Positions 8,259 through 17,541 of a DNA stretch of 64,000 nt are shown one piece after another. The stretch comes from C7867-006 sp964453075. GTDB taxonomy: Bacteria; Patescibacteriota; Minisyncoccia; Phycocordibacterales; DATDWN01. The DNA is taken from NCBI GenBank assembly GCA_964453075.1, contig CAYVNM010000002.1, forward strand, positions 1 through 64,000. Reading direction: 5' to 3'. Position 1 is the stretch's first letter; each line of letters begins with the position of its first letter. Under the pieces are notes generated by a model that was not told where the DNA came from, ran no database searches, and was given only the letters and a program-made list of their open reading frames with translations. A program made the translations under genes and the position numbers.

Positions 8259-9107
8259 TTAATTGAATAAACTCAAAAACTCACCCAATCCCATAACATC
8301 TATACGCAACATAAAAACGATCATTATTGCAATGATTAAAAATGGAGCAAATGGAATTTCAGTTTTCATTCCTATCTTTGTATCATTACTTATTTTGCTA
8401 TGAATTAAGAGGATAATACTCCACAAAGCCCCGAGCCAAAAAGCCAGTACTACGGAGCCCACACCAAAAACAAACCCAGACATTGCACCTATTCCAAAAA
8501 CCAATTTTGCATCACCAAATCCGATCCATCTTCCACCAGACACCAGCCATAATAAAGCAAAAGGTATAAACAAAATAAATGGTGCAGATAAATCAAACAA
8601 ATCTACAGGTCCAAGTGAAAAATCCTTACAGTAAACAAAAATAAATAATTTCAAAAAGCTCAAAAAAATAAAAGTATATACTAAGGTGTTTGGTATTATT
8701 TTATGTCGTATATCATAAAGCATCACCACTATCAACAAACTGAAAACAAAAGCGTAATAAATAAAGAATAAAACTGAATAAATCAGTCCGTGTTCAAAGG
8801 CACCATATATTGGCCACAAGGCAACTTGTCTCATTGCTATCGCCAAAAAAACGAGACCAGTCAATAATTCAACTATTGGATATTGTATGGAAATACCGTT
8901 TTTACAAGAACGACATCTGCCTTTTAGAAAAAAATAACTTAAAATGGGTACTAATTCATACCACTCTAGTTCTTTGTCACAAGAAAAACACCTAGATCTG
9001 CCTTTTGTAATAGACATACCTGTATTAAAACGGAAAGCTATTACATTTAGAAAACTACCTATTAAAGTACCAAAAACAAATATGTAAAAAAAATTTAGAG
9101 GATTCAT
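8259..9107 (-). CDS. pilD: Prepilin peptidase/N-methyltransferase
   Basis: 282 residues, polytopic. The N-terminal G-S-F-L-N-V motif and two C-x-x-C pairs (C-F-S-C, C-R-S-C) form the cytoplasmic zinc region. The catalytic aspartates are in Y-D-I-R-H-K-I-I-P-N and F-G-D-A-K. It cleaves and methylates the prepilins on either side of it. A TATAAT box lies 11 bases before the ATG, so it has its own promoter between the major and minor pilin genes. Confidence 0.93.
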   Translation of the reverse strand: MNPLNFFYIFVFGTLIGSFLNVIAFRFNTGMSITKGRSRCFSCDKELEWYELVPILSYFFLKGRCRSCKNGISIQYPIVELLTGLVFLAIAMRQVALWPIYGAFEHGLIYSVLFFIYYAFVFSLLIVVMLYDIRHKIIPNTLVYTFIFLSFLKLFIFVYCKDFSLGPVDLFDLSAPFILFIPFALLWLVSGGRWIGFGDAKLVFGIGAMSGFVFGVGSVVLAFWLGALWSIILLIHSKISNDTKIGMKTEIPFAPFLIIAIMIVFMLRIDVMGLGEFLSLFN

Positions 9108-9183
9108 ATGTACTTATTATTATACATTGAAATTACATAAATAAAAACAAAAAAGTATAAAAACCAATTTTTGTGCTTTGATG

Positions 9184-9630
9184 TTATGGACAGACAGGTG
9201 CCACAACTGCGGAAGCAGAAACCTTAATTGATCCAGCACTATCTATACACCAGTGTTGACCAGTTTTAAGCGGAGAACTAATAGCCCAAGCGCTGGAAGA
9301 CTGAGAACATCTATCTCCTGTTGTATTGCCTGCACCGGCCTGTGAAGCCGCATTCAGCATACTTACGATTTTTGTATCACTACAAACACCAGTACCCTGA
9401 TCTCCTCCGGTAGTAAAATCAGTAGCATCAGTAAAGGTCAAAGCAATTTGTGATCTAGCATTATGAAGATTCTCCTTAACAGCCGAATCACTACCTTTTC
9501 TTCTGGCGTCATTTAAGGAAGCCATCACTATAGACGACAATACCCCTATAATCGCTATAACCACGAGAAGTTCGATGAGTGTAAAACCTTTATTATATAA
9601 TTTTACCATTTCGTTTTTAGTAAAAACCAA
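9184..9630 (-). CDS. Type IV major-pilin paralog A
   Basis: 148 residues. The leader ends K-G, followed by F-T-L-I-E-L-L-V-V-I-A-I-I-G, the conserved assembly helix with Glu5. The variable C-terminal body has paired cysteines (near C-S-D-T, D-R-C, W-C-I-D, V-C-P). First 50 or so coding bases of the helix are identical to paralogs B and C. An extended -10 (TGTATAAT) precedes it near 9650. One of four tandem pilins between pilC and pilD. Confidence 0.88.
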   Translation of the reverse strand: MVFTKNEMVKLYNKGFTLIELLVVIAIIGVLSSIVMASLNDARRKGSDSAVKENLHNARSQIALTFTDATDFTTGGDQGTGVCSDTKIVSMLNAASQAGAGNTTGDRCSQSSSAWAISSPLKTGQHWCIDSAGSIKVSASAVVAPVCP

Positions 9631-9672
9631 ACAAAAACTGTATTTTAATTATACATTGAAAATCATATAAGC

Positions 9673-9711
9673 AAAAACCCAAAATCGAATATTTTTAACT
9701 TTTGGGTTTTT
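9673..9711 (-). terminator. Terminator after pilin paralog B
   Basis: AAAACCCAAAA pairs with TTTTGGGTTTT and is followed on the minus strand by a T run, 11 bases after the pilin B stop. Confidence 0.65.
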
Positions 9712-9721
9712 CAAACTGACA

Positions 9722-10252
9722 TTATTGGCAAACTGTACCTGTGGTACTAAGAGCTGTCATGTTTGCGGCTGTCTGACCTTCAGAGGAACCAGTTGAATCC
9801 ACACACCATCCAGTAAAAGTACCTTCTGCTAATTTTAAAGTTGTATAGGCTGCCCATCCTGTGGCAGAAACATTACAGTAAGCAGTGGCACCAGCGGCAA
9901 AAGCTGCTGCAGCTACACCTGGACCAAGAACACCAGCACCAGTAGCTGCACAAACACCAGTTCCACCGGTCCAAGCACCTGCAGAAGTAACTGAACCAGT
10001 ACCTGCTGTTCCGTAAGTACCATTGCCTGTACCATCATAGTAAAGTGCTGCCTGAGCTCGAAGATTACCTAGATTAGATTTTATGGCAGAGTTGGCCCCC
10101 TTACTTCTAGCCGTATTCAAGCTAGCTAATACCACAGACGAAAGAACACCTATAATCGCTATAACCACGAGAAGTTCGATGAGTGTAAAACCTTTATTTA
10201 AACGAGTGACAAAAATATTACTCTTAAAAAAAATGTTTGTATATCTGCTCAT
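9722..10252 (-). CDS. Type IV major-pilin paralog B
   Basis: 176 residues, the longest of the four. It has the prepilin site N-K-G-F-T-L-I-E-L and a Gly/Ala/Thr-rich body (G-T-G-S-V-T-S, A-A-A-A-F-A-A-G-A) ending in a D-S-T-G-S disulfide-loop segment and terminal Cys. It shares 92 identical bases (10110-10201) with paralog C (10614-10705), pointing to recent duplication or gene conversion. The start lies upstream of the usual short leader, leaving a 19-residue leader. Confidence 0.88.
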   Translation of the reverse strand: MSRYTNIFFKSNIFVTRLNKGFTLIELLVVIAIIGVLSSVVLASLNTARSKGANSAIKSNLGNLRAQAALYYDGTGNGTYGTAGTGSVTSAGAWTGGTGVCAATGAGVLGPGVAAAAFAAGATAYCNVSATGWAAYTTLKLAEGTFTGWCVDSTGSSEGQTAANMTALSTTGTVCQ

Positions 10253-10273
10253 AAAAATAAAGAAAATAATAAT

Positions 10274-10717
10274 TTACTGACAGGCTGTACCTGTGGTACC
10301 TAAAGTTGTAACATTAGCTGCTGTTTGACCCTTTGATGCTCCAGTACTGTCTACACACCATGTTGTAAATGTTCCTTCTGTAGCTTTCAAAACAGAATAA
10401 GCTGCCCATGCTCCAGCTGCATCATTACAATCATTGGTAGCAGTACCAATAGTTCCACCACCAGCAGTAGCTGCAGCCGCCATAGCTGCTACAACTTGAG
10501 TATTAGTACAGACGTTATCATAACTTCCGCTGTCGTTATCATAAACCAGCTCAGCCTGTGCACGAATGTTAGCCAAGTTTGATTTAACAGCCGAATTTGA
10601 ACCTTTAGCTCTCGCCGTATTCAAGCTAGCTAATACCACAGACGAAAGAACACCTATAATCGCTATAACCACGAGAAGTTCGATGAGTGTAAAACCTTTA
10701 TTTAATCTTGTTTTCAT
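10274..10717 (-). CDS. Type IV major-pilin paralog C
   Basis: 147 residues starting M-K-T-R-L-N-K-G before F-T-L-I-E-L, the typical short leader. The C-terminal W-C-V-D-S-T-G-A-S-K-G-Q-T-A-A-N is close to paralog B and the middle part diverges. A cysteine pair (V-C-T, terminal A-C-Q) probably forms the D-loop disulfide. Confidence 0.9.
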   Translation of the reverse strand: MKTRLNKGFTLIELLVVIAIIGVLSSVVLASLNTARAKGSNSAVKSNLANIRAQAELVYDNDSGSYDNVCTNTQVVAAMAAAATAGGGTIGTATNDCNDAAGAWAAYSVLKATEGTFTTWCVDSTGASKGQTAANVTTLGTTGTACQ

Positions 10718-10820
10718 AAAAAAATGATTTATTAAAATATTAAAATCAATAATATCAATTATACTAGATATACTGGTTATTTATCAAAACACCTGTTGAT
10801 AACTGTTTGCGACTTATAAA

Positions 10821-10852
10821 CTCAAAGAACCGGCAAAAACCGGTTCTTTGAG
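10821..10852. terminator. Hairpin between pilins C and D
   Basis: Perfect 13-bp inverted repeat CTCAAAGAACCGG/CCGGTTCTTTGAG with a five-base loop, 25 bases after the paralog D stop. There is no long T run, so it may attenuate or stabilise the 3' end rather than end all transcripts. Confidence 0.6.
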
Positions 10853-10876
10853 TAACAAATTTAAAGAAAATAATTC

Positions 10877-11326
10877 CTACTGACAAGCGTAAGAGTTAGA
10901 AGCCAAATAACCTCCCGTGATTTGTTTTGATGCTCCAGTACTATCAACACACCAACTGTTAGCAGGCGTTTGCTTCAAAGGTGAGTTAGCTGCCCATGCT
11001 CCAGCCGAGTCATGACAAACTGCAGTAGAAATAGATCCTGCAGTAGCTGCAGTAGTTGATGTTCCTACACCAGCTGCAGTAGCAGCCGCATTCAACTGTG
11101 CCAAAACGTTAGCGTTTGTACAAATACCAGTATAGTTGCCGTTAGAATCGTAAAGAATCTCAGCTTGTGCACGAATGTTGGCTAAGTTTGATTTAATTGC
11201 TGCATCTGAACCCTTACCTCGGGCTGTGTTTAGTGACGCAAGAACAACTGATGAAAGAATTCCTATAATGGCGATAACAACTAGCAACTCAATAAGTGTA
11301 AAACCTCTATTTAATCTTGTTTTCAT
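10877..11326 (-). CDS. Type IV major-pilin paralog D
   Basis: 149 residues with leader M-K-T-R-L-N-R-G and the F-T-L-I-E-L assembly helix. The protein helix matches paralogs A-C but the codons differ, so it is the older, non-converted copy. It is the first pilin of the row and has a promoter at 11432-11460 and a ~100-base leader, so it may be the main structural subunit (inference). Confidence 0.9.
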   Translation of the reverse strand: MKTRLNRGFTLIELLVVIAIIGILSSVVLASLNTARGKGSDAAIKSNLANIRAQAEILYDSNGNYTGICTNANVLAQLNAAATAAGVGTSTTAATAGSISTAVCHDSAGAWAANSPLKQTPANSWCVDSTGASKQITGGYLASNSYACQ

Positions 11327-11431
11327 ATTAAATGATAAATTTTAATTATTAATAAATTTTATAATATATAATTACTTAATTCGACCATCTCTCTCTTTAC
11401 AGAGAATTCCGTTTATTCAAAGGATAGCTAT

Positions 11432-11460
11432 ATTATACGGCTATATTTGAGCAGTGAAAA
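11432..11460 (-). promoter_or_regulatory. Promoter for pilin array
   Basis: -10 TATAAT (11432-11437) and weaker -35 TTTTCA (11455-11460), 17-base spacer, about 105 bases before the pilin D ATG. The leader holds a small CTCT/AGAG hairpin. Confidence 0.5.
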
Positions 11461-11491
11461 GAGGTGCTGTGGATAAGCGAGATTTTTGAGG

Positions 11492-12694
11492 TTAGAATGA
11501 GGCGATATTATAAATAGGCATAAGTACAGCAGCAAGTAGTATACCTACCCCAAGACCTAGCGCTACAATCATTACTGGCTCAATAAGACCAACCAAAGTA
11601 TCAACCGCTGTTATAACTTCACGCTGATAGAATTTGGCCAAAGATTTCAAAATATTACCCAATTCTCCTGTCTCCTCCCCAACTTTTATCATTTGAGTCA
11701 TAAGATTTGATATCTCCTTATGTTGACTAAATGCGTTAGAAAGAGAAACTCCTTCCTTAACTTTTACCAAAGCATCATCCAGTACGGCTTTATATATACG
11801 ATTATCCACAACGGAAGCCGTGATTTCCAAAGCTTTCAGTATTGGAATACCACTCATAATCATTGTATTCATGTTGTCAGCAATACGTGAAAGATAGAGT
11901 TTGTTATACAAATTACCTATGTACGGCACCCTGAGGCGTAGTTCATCAAAAAATATAGCCCCCTCCTCTGTTCTGTAATACCTCCAAGCCAAGAATCCTG
12001 CAACAACCACACCTGCACCAAGGAATATACTATAATTTACAAACACATTACTTATTCCAAGAACTATCTTTGTGTAAAAAGGAACTTCTTGACCAGAATC
12101 AGTTATCATCAGAGCTATTTTAGGAATAATGAAGGTAAGCATCAAAACCATAACTCCTACGAAAGTGGCAATAACGAAGGCAGGATAAACCAAGGCATTA
12201 CGAGCTTTTGAAGTGACTTCATACGTTCTATCCAAATAATCAGCCAGATAATTAAATATTTCATCCAATTTTCCTGATTCCTCCCCAGAACGAACCATAT
12301 TTACATAGAAAGTAGAGAAAGCATCTGGGTATTTATTCAAAGCCTGAGAAATAGATGTTCCGCCCTGCAAATCCTCCGCTATACTTGTTAAGTATTTCTG
12401 CAAAATAGTATTATCCGCCTGGGCACTAAGCAATCTAAAAACTCTAAGGGCTGAGACCTGTGCCTGGAATAAAGTAGCTATCTGTCTTGATAATATAACT
12501 ATGTCTTTATTGGATACATGAGTGAAAAAAGAAAAAAGATTTGTTTGTAATATATCTTTTTCCTCACCATGAATTTCAGAAATAATGAGACCTCTTTTTT
12601 GTAATTGACTTATAGCCACATCAACATTGATGGCCTCAATGACTCCGGCTGTTTGTTCCCCTTTTTCGTTAAAAGCTTTGTAGTTAAATACCAT
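11492..12694 (-). CDS. pilC: Type IV pilus inner-membrane platform protein
   Basis: 400 residues, usual GspF/PilC length, with two repeated T2SSF domains (about 65-190 and 270-395), each with a G-x-S-L-S/I-S-x-A pattern and G-E-E-S-G-K/G-E-E-T-G-E motif, and three membrane segments. It forms the rotary platform that the PilB and PilT ATPases act on. It starts 4 bases after the pilT stop. Confidence 0.95.
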   Translation of the reverse strand: MVFNYKAFNEKGEQTAGVIEAINVDVAISQLQKRGLIISEIHGEEKDILQTNLFSFFTHVSNKDIVILSRQIATLFQAQVSALRVFRLLSAQADNTILQKYLTSIAEDLQGGTSISQALNKYPDAFSTFYVNMVRSGEESGKLDEIFNYLADYLDRTYEVTSKARNALVYPAFVIATFVGVMVLMLTFIIPKIALMITDSGQEVPFYTKIVLGISNVFVNYSIFLGAGVVVAGFLAWRYYRTEEGAIFFDELRLRVPYIGNLYNKLYLSRIADNMNTMIMSGIPILKALEITASVVDNRIYKAVLDDALVKVKEGVSLSNAFSQHKEISNLMTQMIKVGEETGELGNILKSLAKFYQREVITAVDTLVGLIEPVMIVALGLGVGILLAAVLMPIYNIASF

Positions 12695-12698
12695 ATTT

Positions 12699-13766
12699 TT
12701 ATAACATTTTATCTAGACCTTTTTGATTTTGAGAATACAAATAAGCATTTTCTATTGTTATTTCTCCTGCCCTTACTAAATCGCTTAAGTATCTGTTCAA
12801 ATCTATCATTCCTTGATCAGAACCTGTCTCTATAACCAAACCAATCTCATGAACTCTGTTGTCACGAATTAGATTTGCTACTGCACTATTATTTATCAAT
12901 AACTCCACTGCTGGAATAAGCCCTCCAGACACTCTTGGGATAAGTCTTTGTGAAAATATTCCAATAAGACTCGAGGCTAGCTGTGTACGAATTTGGGTTT
13001 GTTGTCTAGTATCAAAGGAATCTATTATACGTTCTATGGTCTGTGCGGCATTATTCGTATGCATGGTAGAAAATACCAAGTGACCAGTCTCCGCAGCAGT
13101 CACTGCTGTAGATATATCATCCGGAGTCCTCATTTCTCCCACCATGAGAACATCTATATCTTGACGAAAAGCGCCATGAAGAGCTGTACGAAAATCTGGA
13201 GTGTCCTGTAAAACTTCTCGTTGATCTATAATTGATTTTTTTGATTCAAAAATGAATTCAACTGGATCCTCAATAGTAATAATGTGCTCAAGTCTCTGCA
13301 AATTAATCTGTTCAATCATAGATGCCATGGTAGTACTCTTGCCATGACCCGTAGGTCCCACTATAAGAAAAAAACCTTGCTGTTTATTGGTAAAAGTTTC
13401 CAAAATGTCAGGCAATCTTAACTCATCAAATGTCTTTATTTTTTTAGGAACCAAACGTAAAGCAACACTTATTTTGTCCATCTGAAAAAAGGCATTTCCT
13501 CTGAACCTAGCGTTATTGTTGTCATAATAAGCAAAATCAACCTCTCTTTTTTCTAAAAATATTTCCTTCTTCTGAACATCTAGCACTTCGTCTAGTATGT
13601 TTTTCATATCTTGCTTGGTTAATTCTGGATGAGTTGATAGTGGTATAAGAAATCCATTACTACGAATAATAGGCTTACGTCCCTCTGCCAAATGCAAATC
13701 CGAAGCTTCTTCTTTCAAAACTATGGAAATCAAACTATCAAATTCTTTTTTATAATCAGAAGACAT
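12699..13766 (-). CDS. pilT: Pilus retraction ATPase
   Basis: 355 residues. Walker A is G-P-T-G-H-G-K-S-T (137-145; His where Ser is usual), then the PilT box V-G-E-M-R-T-P-D-D-I and the H-L-V-F-S-T-M-H-T-N-N-A His box. It powers pilus retraction and hence DNA uptake or twitching. Its ATG overlaps the preceding response-regulator stop by one base. Confidence 0.94.
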   Translation of the reverse strand: MSSDYKKEFDSLISIVLKEEASDLHLAEGRKPIIRSNGFLIPLSTHPELTKQDMKNILDEVLDVQKKEIFLEKREVDFAYYDNNNARFRGNAFFQMDKISVALRLVPKKIKTFDELRLPDILETFTNKQQGFFLIVGPTGHGKSTTMASMIEQINLQRLEHIITIEDPVEFIFESKKSIIDQREVLQDTPDFRTALHGAFRQDIDVLMVGEMRTPDDISTAVTAAETGHLVFSTMHTNNAAQTIERIIDSFDTRQQTQIRTQLASSLIGIFSQRLIPRVSGGLIPAVELLINNSAVANLIRDNRVHEIGLVIETGSDQGMIDLNRYLSDLVRAGEITIENAYLYSQNQKGLDKML

Positions 13767-14155
13767 TATTTTTTATTTTTATTTTTATAAATATCCAATA
13801 CTTGCCCAACTACTTCGGAAGGTATGGTGGTTGCCTTGATAATATAACCATCTATCACTAAAGCCTTAGCTTTATCAACATCTTCTGACTGGTTGGTTAG
13901 CATAATGACAATTGCATTTGGACATAACTTCTCACTTCTTATAGTTTTTAACAACTCTAAACCATCCATTGTCGGCATTATTATGTCCAAAATTATAATA
14001 TCGTAGATATTTCCCCCTCTTAATTTATCCAAAGCACCCAAACTACTAGCTACGGGATCTATGTCTACATTAGCTTTTTTGAATTTCAAAGAGTACATGT
14101 CCAGAAGAAACCGATCATCATCCACAAGAAGAACTTTTAAATTATTATTTTCCAT
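13766..14155 (-). CDS. Response regulator receiver protein
   Basis: 129 residues, a lone CheY-like receiver. The acidic pair is V-D-D-D, the phosphoacceptor Asp is in I-I-L-D-I-I-M-P, the Thr switch is in M-L-T-N and the Lys is in Y-I-I-K-A. Placed between pilB and pilT and overlapping pilT by one base, it probably regulates pilus extension and retraction (inference). No histidine kinase is encoded nearby. Confidence 0.9.
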   Translation of the reverse strand: MENNNLKVLLVDDDRFLLDMYSLKFKKANVDIDPVASSLGALDKLRGGNIYDIIILDIIMPTMDGLELLKTIRSEKLCPNAIVIMLTNQSEDVDKAKALVIDGYIIKATTIPSEVVGQVLDIYKNKNKK

Positions 14156-14174
14156 GACGTTTTATTATACAGAA

Positions 14175-15899
14175 TTATAACACATTAACCTCTTCAAAAG
14201 GAATTACTCTATGCATAGTTTTTAGTATTGCATCCTCTTTCATTGTGAGCATACCTTGTCCTCTGACTACTTTTGTAATTTCAAGTTCTGTAGGATTTTT
14301 TAAAATCACTTCCTCCAACTCATCAGTCATCTTGAACACCTCAACTACTGCTATACGACCTCTTGTACCGTTTGGACAATCAGCTGTTTCACTTGCTTTA
14401 TAAACTTTATCAGTGAAATCAAGTCCTTTTTTAAATTCTAACGGCAAATCTTTGAATTGATCGTCTATCATTGCTTTGATACTACCCTCTACAGGTATAG
14501 CCTCACCCGCATCTGGACAAAGACCAAGTGCCAACCTTTGAGCCATAGCAAGAATAAGAGTAGGTGCTATAAGATAAGGATCGATACCCATATCAATAAG
14601 TCTAGGAATAACACCCACTGCACTGTTGGTGTGGATAGTTGATAACACCAAGTGACCAGTTAGAGCAGCTTGAATAGCTAGTTGTGCCGTCTCCTTGTCT
14701 CGAATCTCACCCACCATGATAACATCTGGGTCCTGACGCAAAGTCGTTCGGAGTCCTGTAGCAAAGGTATATCCGATTTCTGATTGAACCTGTGACTGAG
14801 ATATTCCCTCTATGTTGTATTCAATAGGGTCTTCCAAAGATAATACGTTCTGATGTTCCCTATCCAACTCATTCAACATAGAATAAAGAGTTGTGGTCTT
14901 TCCAGAGCCAGTAGGTCCTGATATAAGTATCAATCCGTAAGATCTTTTGATTGCCTCTCTAACCAAATCTATGTTTCTTTGACTCATTCCTATATCTTCC
15001 ATCTTCTTAACCCCCTTTTCCTGATCCAAAAGTCTCATCACGACTTTTTCTCCAAAATATGTTGGAAATGTAGACACACGAAAATCAATTTTCCTTCCCT
15101 CTACTCTCGCAGTAAACCTTCCGTCTTGTGGTTTACGCTTTTCATCCAATCTCATACCATTGGTAAGAATTTTTATACGAGCGACAAGAGCCGAGTGTAT
15201 TTTTGTAGGCAAAACTAGACTGGTATTCATAATACCATCAACACGGAAACGAACTTTTACACTTTCTCTCCATGGTTCTATGTGTATATCTGAGGCATTT
15301 CCATCCGTAGCATATCTCAATATTGTTGCTACAATTTTTGTAATTGGAGCATCCTCAGTTATAGCTTGTATATCTTCTTCTGTATAATTTTCTTTTTTCT
15401 CTTTCTCTAATCTATTTTCTGTTTCCGTTTTTAATTCTATTTCTAGTTCAGACAAGGATTTGGACACTTCGTTGGAAAAACCTTTATACAGAGCAAATGC
15501 TTTTGAAAAGTCTGTCTCTGTAATGAGAAATATCTTGAAAGGCATGCCTATCTTCGAAGATATGAAATTCAAAGCATCCCTAGCCTCAATGTCATCAGGA
15601 TTGACCATTCCTATTTCCAGTACCCCATTGGCAACTTTTATAGGTATTATTCTGTAATGATTAGCAGAATCTTCTGGTATATAACTCAATGTATCCTGAG
15701 AAACATCATGCTCCTCAAGACTTTTAACAGGAATATCAAAATACTCGCCTTTTGCAGACAATATATCTTTTACAGAAACACCTTTTTTTACAAGAACCTC
15801 CTCAATGGTCAGACCGGACGAAGTAGATTCTTTTGTAATTTTCTCAATGTCTTCCTGTAAAATAACTTTTTTCTTAGCAAGTATTTGAAGTATATCCAT
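14175..15899 (-). CDS. pilB: Pilus extension ATPase
   Basis: 574 residues: an N-terminal T2SSE_N/MshEN-like domain (about 1-150), then the secretion ATPase core with G-P-T-G-S-G-K-T-T-T and Walker B/Asp box V-G-E-I-R-D-K-E-T-A. It drives pilin polymerisation. Oddity: the tetracysteine zinc motif is reduced to single cysteines (L-C-P-D-A and D-C-P-N-G). It is followed by the response regulator after 19 bases. Confidence 0.94.
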   Translation of the reverse strand: MDILQILAKKKVILQEDIEKITKESTSSGLTIEEVLVKKGVSVKDILSAKGEYFDIPVKSLEEHDVSQDTLSYIPEDSANHYRIIPIKVANGVLEIGMVNPDDIEARDALNFISSKIGMPFKIFLITETDFSKAFALYKGFSNEVSKSLSELEIELKTETENRLEKEKKENYTEEDIQAITEDAPITKIVATILRYATDGNASDIHIEPWRESVKVRFRVDGIMNTSLVLPTKIHSALVARIKILTNGMRLDEKRKPQDGRFTARVEGRKIDFRVSTFPTYFGEKVVMRLLDQEKGVKKMEDIGMSQRNIDLVREAIKRSYGLILISGPTGSGKTTTLYSMLNELDREHQNVLSLEDPIEYNIEGISQSQVQSEIGYTFATGLRTTLRQDPDVIMVGEIRDKETAQLAIQAALTGHLVLSTIHTNSAVGVIPRLIDMGIDPYLIAPTLILAMAQRLALGLCPDAGEAIPVEGSIKAMIDDQFKDLPLEFKKGLDFTDKVYKASETADCPNGTRGRIAVVEVFKMTDELEEVILKNPTELEITKVVRGQGMLTMKEDAILKTMHRVIPFEEVNVL

Positions 15900-15932
15900 A
15901 AATTACCTGTAAACTTAAGCTGTATGTAAAAA

Positions 15933-16298
15933 CTACCTTGTTCTACTCGAGCTTGCTGTTTGTGTTTGGGTCTGTGATACAAAAGCAGAATTATCAAAAC
16001 CTATAGCTGCGAAAGGATTGGGTCTACCTGTAGCTTCTGGAAATATATTTACTGTAAAATCCATTAGACTAGTAAATGATCGATCTTCGAATATCTCTTG
16101 TGTTATTGAAATTCTTTGTAATCTATCTACTAAAGATAATATTTCTTGCCCAGCCAAATCTGTTGGGTTCAGAGCTTCTTCTACCCCATCTACAACAACC
16201 GCAACTTGCGACTCTCCAGAAAAAGCCCTATAGCCCCAGAAAATCACCAAAAAAGCTACACATCCTCCTATTATCATTTTTTGTGTTTTTACGGACAT
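15933..16298 (-). CDS. Small membrane protein of the pilus operon
   Basis: 121 residues with one N-terminal membrane segment (G-G-C-V-A-F-L-V-I-F-W-G-Y), a helical stretch (S-L-V-D-R-L-Q-R-I) and a C-terminal G-R-P-N-P-F-A-A-I-G segment, then a Gln/Thr/Ser tail. It occupies the place of pilP between pilO and pilB, but PilP homology cannot be shown from the sequence. Possible alignment-complex component. Confidence 0.6.
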   Translation of the reverse strand: MSVKTQKMIIGGCVAFLVIFWGYRAFSGESQVAVVVDGVEEALNPTDLAGQEILSLVDRLQRISITQEIFEDRSFTSLMDFTVNIFPEATGRPNPFAAIGFDNSAFVSQTQTQTASSSRTR

Positions 16299-16302
16299 AG
16301 TA

Positions 16303-16860
16303 TTATCTTAGAGAATAAGTCTTAACTTCTAATGTAAACTCCAAATCATTATCTGTAGACTTAGTGCCGCCAATATTTCTTATCACCAATTTTTCAACAT
16401 CTATTAGACGCAAACTCGCCTCTATCTCTTCTAGAAACTTTATGAAACTATCGTATTCTCCCACCACTTTGAAAGAAACTGTGTTTGTTATGTAAGTCTT
16501 TCCTTGAACTTCACCTGTTATGAGACTTCTGTCCTCTGTTTTTTGAGTTTCTGTTTTAAAATCTTTAACAGTTAGATCATTATTCAGGATCATAGAATTA
16601 ATATCGTTTGCAAACAAAACAGCATTAAACTCTACTGGGACCAGCTTATTTAATTTTTCTGCATTTGTCTCTGATATGTTGCCATAATCCTTAAGAATTT
16701 TATCTCTCAGAGCTCCGAGTTCTACAGATTTTTTTAAAACCTCTTCATAATTTGATTTTTTTTCTCTAAGAGCCTGAACTTCAGGAATAGCAGAATCTAT
16801 ATAGAAAAAATACATGCCTATTGAAACTCCTATGACTATAAATGGTGCAAAAAATTTCAT
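16303..16860 (-). CDS. pilO: Pilus alignment protein PilO-like
   Basis: 185 residues: one N-terminal membrane helix, a coiled-coil stretch with E-V-Q-A-L-R-E-K-K-S-N-Y and a C-terminal ferredoxin-like region (V-S-F-K-V-V-G-E-Y-D-S-F-I-K-F-L-E-E-I-E). PilO pairs with PilN and links the cytoplasmic PilM to the envelope. Four bases after pilN. Confidence 0.75.
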   Translation of the reverse strand: MKFFAPFIVIGVSIGMYFFYIDSAIPEVQALREKKSNYEEVLKKSVELGALRDKILKDYGNISETNAEKLNKLVPVEFNAVLFANDINSMILNNDLTVKDFKTETQKTEDRSLITGEVQGKTYITNTVSFKVVGEYDSFIKFLEEIEASLRLIDVEKLVIRNIGGTKSTDNDLEFTLEVKTYSLR

Positions 16861-16864
16861 ATAG

Positions 16865-17467
16865 TTAATTTGAAGGTGTTGAATCCATTATCTTTTTATA
16901 AGAAATCAAACCGGGATCTATATCTGCAGAAAATTTTACAGAAATATAACCATTATCTCCCAAATTAAAATCCGTGAATTTAGAATTTCTAATAAACTCA
17001 TTTTTTGAGAAAACCTCTTGTTGTTCGGCCAGAGCGTTATAGGTTTGTATATCTCCCGATATCATAACTGTAGGGTTACTGCCTTTTTTTAAATACTCAA
17101 AACTAGTAAATCGCATCTTTTTTAATGTCAGATCTTCAAGTAAAGTGAGCACCTTGGAAACAGCCACATGACTTCTTAAAAGATTTTTGGCTGAAGTCAT
17201 TTTATTATCTATATCAATGAGTTCCTTAATTTTCTCTGGCTCATAAACTTCCCTAGCCTCTATTATGGCCTTATCTGCCTTATTTATTTGACCTTTCAGA
17301 ATTTTTCCATAAACAAACAGTCCGCCTGAAACCAAAAGTGCCCCAACAAAAATAATTCCAGATATCACAGAAAAAAGACTGGTTGAACGAACTGTCGCCA
17401 CAGCAGATTCTTGTGGCAAACCCATTGGTTTTTTGGGAATGAATGAGTTTTGAAATTTTGGTTCCAT
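16865..17467 (-). CDS. pilN: Pilus alignment protein PilN-like
   Basis: 200 residues: a cytoplasmic N-terminus, one membrane helix (about 31-55), a coiled-coil segment and a C-terminal domain with L-A-E-Q-Q-E-V-F-S. Position between pilM and pilO supports PilN; sequence similarity alone is modest. The PilM-binding N-terminal motif is not obvious. Confidence 0.7.
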   Translation of the reverse strand: MEPKFQNSFIPKKPMGLPQESAVATVRSTSLFSVISGIIFVGALLVSGGLFVYGKILKGQINKADKAIIEAREVYEPEKIKELIDIDNKMTSAKNLLRSHVAVSKVLTLLEDLTLKKMRFTSFEYLKKGSNPTVMISGDIQTYNALAEQQEVFSKNEFIRNSKFTDFNLGDNGYISVKFSADIDPGLISYKKIMDSTPSN

Positions 17468-17485
17468 ATTATGTTCTAATTATAG

Positions 17486-17522
17486 TATACACAGAAATAA
17501 AAAACCATTTAAACTGTGTATA
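17486..17522. repeat. Inverted repeat between pilM and pilN
   Basis: TATACACAG pairs with CTGTGTATA across a ~19-base loop in the gap after the pilM stop. It may weaken readthrough to pilN. A TATAAT box for pilN lies just beyond, 11 bases before its ATG. Confidence 0.45.
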
Positions 17523-17541
17523 AAAAATATAAAATTAGAAA

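Noticed and set aside
9100..9700. Repeated ATTATACATTGAAA sequences as a mobile repeat
   Set aside because: They are the extended -10 regions of pilD and pilin A on the minus strand.
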